Shown: positions 12,166 to 14,903 of the stretch, one piece after another
Position numbering within the stretch: position 1 is the first letter of the stretch
Layout: every line of letters begins with the position of its first letter
NCBI GenBank assembly: GCA_002791075.1
Contig: PFWI01000027.1
Coordinates: forward strand, 1 to 14,903
DNA length: 14,903 nt
Direction: 5' to 3'
From: a bacterium (Candidatus Ratteibacteria) CG_4_9_14_3_um_filter_41_21
Lineage (GTDB): Bacteria; Ratteibacteria; UBA8468
Program-made: the position numbers and the translations under genes
Notes under the pieces: model-generated
What the model was told of the DNA's origin: nothing
Seen by the model: only the letters and a program-made list of their open reading frames with translations
Databases searched by the model: none

Positions 12166-14903
12166 ATGTTGGCAAGCCCCCTTAAAAGATTAAAAAATTA
12201 TTCTATCCTTTTGGAGAAAATCAGAGGAGGAGAACACTCCTTTTCTTTAGAGGGGCTTTGGGGTTCCTCCAAATCTCTCCTCATTTCCTCCCTCTTTGAT
12301 GACTTAAAGACGCCTTCCTTAATTATCGCTGAAAATCCCGAAGAGGCCGAGAAGTTTTTCTCCGATTTCCTTACATTTTTGGGAAAAGAAAAAACCAGGC
12401 TCTTTCCTTTCCCGGAAGTTCTTCCTTCCGAAGAATTAAAACCTCCTGCCCCGATTTTACATGAGCGGCTAAAAATTCTCGGGGAATTAGAAGAAAACAG
12501 CAATCCTAAGGTTATCGTTGCCCCGATTCAGGCTGTTTTGCCCAAAACTGTTTCTCCTTTAGTTCTTAAGAAAGAGAAAATCTCTCTGGCCGTCGGAAAT
12601 TCCCTTAACCGGAAAAAACTAATTGAGGAATTTCTTAATTTTGGATACGAGAGAGCCGAGATTGTTGAAGAGAAGAATAATTTTACTTTGCGAGCAGGTA
12701 TTATTGATATTTTCCCTTCCACTTTCCCTCTCCCGGTAAGGATTGAGATTTCCCGGGAACAAATTGCCTCTCTTCGCCTTTTTGATCCCGGGAATCAGCG
12801 TTCGGTAAAGAGAATAAATTCCTGCGAGATTCTACCTAAAGATGAACTGAACTTTAAGAAAAATAAAAATGCGGATTCCTTTCTCTCACATTTCCCGTCT
12901 GAAACTTTAATTTTCCTTAACCAACTTTCCCGTACAAAATTTGAGGCAGAAAAATATTGGCAGAAGGTTCCTGAAAAAAAGAAAGACTCTTATCTGTCCT
13001 GGGATAAATTCAACTCGCTCCTCGCCAAAAGGCATCTCTTTTACCTTTCCACCTTTCCCGTCGGAACCCCCGGAGAGAAAATCTCCTTTCTGACCAAATC
13101 GGTAGAATCCGTTAAAGTTCCGGAACTTTTCTCTAAGTATAAATGCCCCCTCCCTTCTCTTCCCCTCCCTCGAGGGGAGGGGATAAAGGGGAGGGTGAAA
13201 ATTTTCTTCTCCAATGAAGGTCAGAAAGAGAGGTTTGAGCAACTATTGCAGGAGAAAAAAATTCCCCAAAATAAGTTTAAACTGCTTATCGGCAATGTTT
13301 CTTCCGGCTTTTCTTTCCCGGAGATTCCTTTAACCGTGCTTACCGACCATGAAATTTTCTCCCGCTATCAAAACCGAAGAGTAAGACCGCTTTTTAAAGA
13401 GGCGTCAGCCATCCTGAGATTTGACGACTTGAAAAGAGGAGATTATCTGGTCCATATTAACGAGGGAGTCGGACGGTTTTTAGGATTAAAGAAGATGAAT
13501 TTTGCCGGGAGGAAGCAGGAATTTATCAGCATGGAATATGCCGGAGGAACTCGGCTTTATCTCCCCGTCTCCCGCATTAACCTCATCCAGAAGTACGTTG
13601 GTTCCGCAAAACCTCCCCGGCTTTCAACCCTGGGAACTAAAACCTGGCTGAAAACAAAGCAGAAGATTACCGGAAGACTGCGGGACCTTGCCTCCGAGCT
13701 TTTGGAAATCTACGCTTATCGCAAGAAAAAGAAAGGATTTGCCTTCTCTGCTGATACCGATTGGCAGAGGGAATTTGAACATGCTTTTATCTACGAGGAA
13801 ACACTTGACCAGAAAAAAGCCGTAAAAGAGTTGAAGAGAGATATGGAAAATCTTATGCCGATGGACCGGCTTCTTTGCGGGGATGTTGGTTACGGGAAGA
13901 CCGAGGTAGCGATGAGAGCTTCTTTTAAGAGTCTGATGGACAATAAGCAGGTTGCGCTTTTAGTCCCCACCACCATTCTGGCCATCCAGCATTTAACTAC
14001 CTTTAAAGAAAGGTTTGCGGACTACCCGGTTAATATTGAGCTCCTCTCGCGGTTTAAGACCAAAACCGAGCAAAAAAGAATTATTCAGGAACTAAAACAA
14101 GGGAAAATTGACATTATTATCGGGACCCATAGACTCTTAGGGGAGGATATAAAGTTTTCTGACTTAGGACTTTTAATTATTGACGAGGAACAGCGCTTCG
14201 GCGTTATTCATAAAGAAAAATTAAGGGTGGTTTATAAGAATATTGACATTCTCGCCTTGTCCGCCACACCGATTCCCAGAACGCTTCATCTTTCCCTTGC
14301 CGGAATCCGGGACCTTTCCCAGATTAATACCCCGCCCAAGGAGAGACTTTCCGTGGTTACCTATTGCGCTGAATATAACGAATCTCTGATCAGAGAAGCA
14401 GTTCTTCGGGAAATGGAAAGAGGGGGGCAGGTTTATTATCTTCACAATCGGGTCTATAATATTCAAGAAGTCGCTATTGCTTTGAAGAAATTACTCCCTG
14501 AAGCTAAAATTGGCATCGTCCATGGCCAATTGCCGGAGAAAAAATTAGAGGAAGTAATGCTAAAATTCATTAAAGGCGAGATTAACCTTCTCCTGGCTAC
14601 CACCATTATTGAGTCCGGGCTGGATATCCCTAATGCCAATACCATTATTATTGAAGGCGCCGAGGATTTTGGTCTGGCTGACCTTTACCAGTTGCGCGGT
14701 CGGGTAGGGCGATATAAAAAAAGAGCCTACGCTTACGTATTTATTTCCCGGGACGCCCTTCTTACTTCTGAGGCAAAAAGCCGTCTGAAAGCCATTGAGG
14801 AATTTTCTACCCTGGGAAGCGGGCTTAAACTAGCCATCCGGGATTTAGAAATCAGGGGAGCGGGCAATATTCTGGGAAGGGAACAGCATGGTTTTATTGA
14901 GAC
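12166..14903 (+). CDS. mfd: Transcription-repair coupling factor Mfd, 912 residues present; C-terminus beyond the window
   Basis: Removes RNA polymerase stalled at DNA lesions and recruits UvrA. Visible in order: a UvrB-homology N-terminal part (about 1-325) with no ATPase motif, as expected; the RNA-polymerase-interaction domain (about 419-490) with DLKRGDYLVHINEGVG and the following YAGGTRLYLPVSRI; then the RecG-like motor with Walker A GDVGYGKTE (Lys578), DEEQRFG (673-679), SATPIPRT (699-706), TIIESGLDIPNA and GRVGR (845-849). The C-terminal UvrA-inhibitory domain is cut by the window edge. Residues 327-344 are encoded by a GC-rich palindrome (13144-13196) in frame, between the UvrB-like part and the polymerase-binding domain. 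The ATG at 12166 follows the NfeD stop by 30 bp; GAG just before it is a weak ribosome site. Confidence 0.95.
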   Translation, partial: MLASPLKRLKNYSILLEKIRGGEHSFSLEGLWGSSKSLLISSLFDDLKTPSLIIAENPEEAEKFFSDFLTFLGKEKTRLFPFPEVLPSEELKPPAPILHERLKILGELEENSNPKVIVAPIQAVLPKTVSPLVLKKEKISLAVGNSLNRKKLIEEFLNFGYERAEIVEEKNNFTLRAGIIDIFPSTFPLPVRIEISREQIASLRLFDPGNQRSVKRINSCEILPKDELNFKKNKNADSFLSHFPSETLIFLNQLSRTKFEAEKYWQKVPEKKKDSYLSWDKFNSLLAKRHLFYLSTFPVGTPGEKISFLTKSVESVKVPELFSKYKCPLPSLPLPRGEGIKGRVKIFFSNEGQKERFEQLLQEKKIPQNKFKLLIGNVSSGFSFPEIPLTVLTDHEIFSRYQNRRVRPLFKEASAILRFDDLKRGDYLVHINEGVGRFLGLKKMNFAGRKQEFISMEYAGGTRLYLPVSRINLIQKYVGSAKPPRLSTLGTKTWLKTKQKITGRLRDLASELLEIYAYRKKKKGFAFSADTDWQREFEHAFIYEETLDQKKAVKELKRDMENLMPMDRLLCGDVGYGKTEVAMRASFKSLMDNKQVALLVPTTILAIQHLTTFKERFADYPVNIELLSRFKTKTEQKRIIQELKQGKIDIIIGTHRLLGEDIKFSDLGLLIIDEEQRFGVIHKEKLRVVYKNIDILALSATPIPRTLHLSLAGIRDLSQINTPPKERLSVVTYCAEYNESLIREAVLREMERGGQVYYLHNRVYNIQEVAIALKKLLPEAKIGIVHGQLPEKKLEEVMLKFIKGEINLLLATTIIESGLDIPNANTIIIEGAEDFGLADLYQLRGRVGRYKKRAYAYVFISRDALLTSEAKSRLKAIEEFSTLGSGLKLAIRDLEIRGAGNILGREQHGFIE
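13144..13196. repeat. R4-like palindrome inserted in frame in mfd
   Basis: CCCCCTCCC on the left and GGGGAGGG on the right enclose an inner stem TCCCCTCCC/GGGGAGGGGA around TCGA. The composition is far more GC- and strand-biased than the surrounding gene. It resembles the R4 palindrome at 4949-5003 in its outer CCCCTC arms and inner CTCCCC/GGGGAG stem. It is translated as the peptide CPLPSLPLPRGEGIKGRV. Confidence 0.75.

Overview
The window is 14.9 kb of AT-rich bacterial chromosome holding housekeeping genes of central carbon metabolism, isoprenoid and phospholipid synthesis, translation and repair. Several gaps between genes are filled with interspersed palindromic repeats. There is no transposase, phage gene, CRISPR array, rRNA or recognisable tRNA. 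The gene set (membrane pyrophosphatase of the K+-dependent, probably Na+-pumping type; ATP-type phosphofructokinase; IspH; NfeD protease; Mfd) and the repeat families (TCATTGCGAG, AACCACGAAT, GGACGCAGAT and CCCTCACC palindromes) would fit an uncultivated anaerobe from a candidate phylum such as Omnitrophota or a neighbouring lineage. That placement is inference and weak.

Left part, minus strand (1-4893). Read in the direction of transcription the order is rplY (bL25/Ctc), pth (peptidyl-tRNA hydrolase), hppA (ion-pumping pyrophosphatase) and a malic enzyme cut by the left edge. rplY and pth are 17 bp apart and form an operon. hppA and the malic enzyme are each separated from the gene before them by a repeat island. 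A divergent intergenic region (4894-5370) follows, almost entirely made of nested repeats.

Right part, plus strand (5371-14903). A translin/TRAX-family protein comes first. After another repeat come pfkA, plsC, ispH, rpsA, nagB, an NfeD-family membrane protease and mfd, the last cut by the right edge. plsC overlaps ispH by 8 bp. The order plsC-ispH-rpsA recalls Firmicutes genomes, where ispH and rpsA can even be fused; here a repeat sits between them.

The main point of interest is the repeat architecture. Four palindromic families nest inside one another: R1 (TCATTGCGAG core), R2 (AACCACGAAT arms), R3 (GGACGCAGAT arms) and R4 (CCCTCACC arms). Two almost identical 225-bp R2/R1 composites lie in inverted orientation on either side of rplY-pth and could make that 1.5-kb segment invertible. 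R4-like and heptad repeats also lie in frame inside mfd and ispH, so repeat DNA appears to have become protein sequence. The second point is the bacterial translin-family gene, which keeps the acidic residue pattern of the nuclease-active TRAX type.
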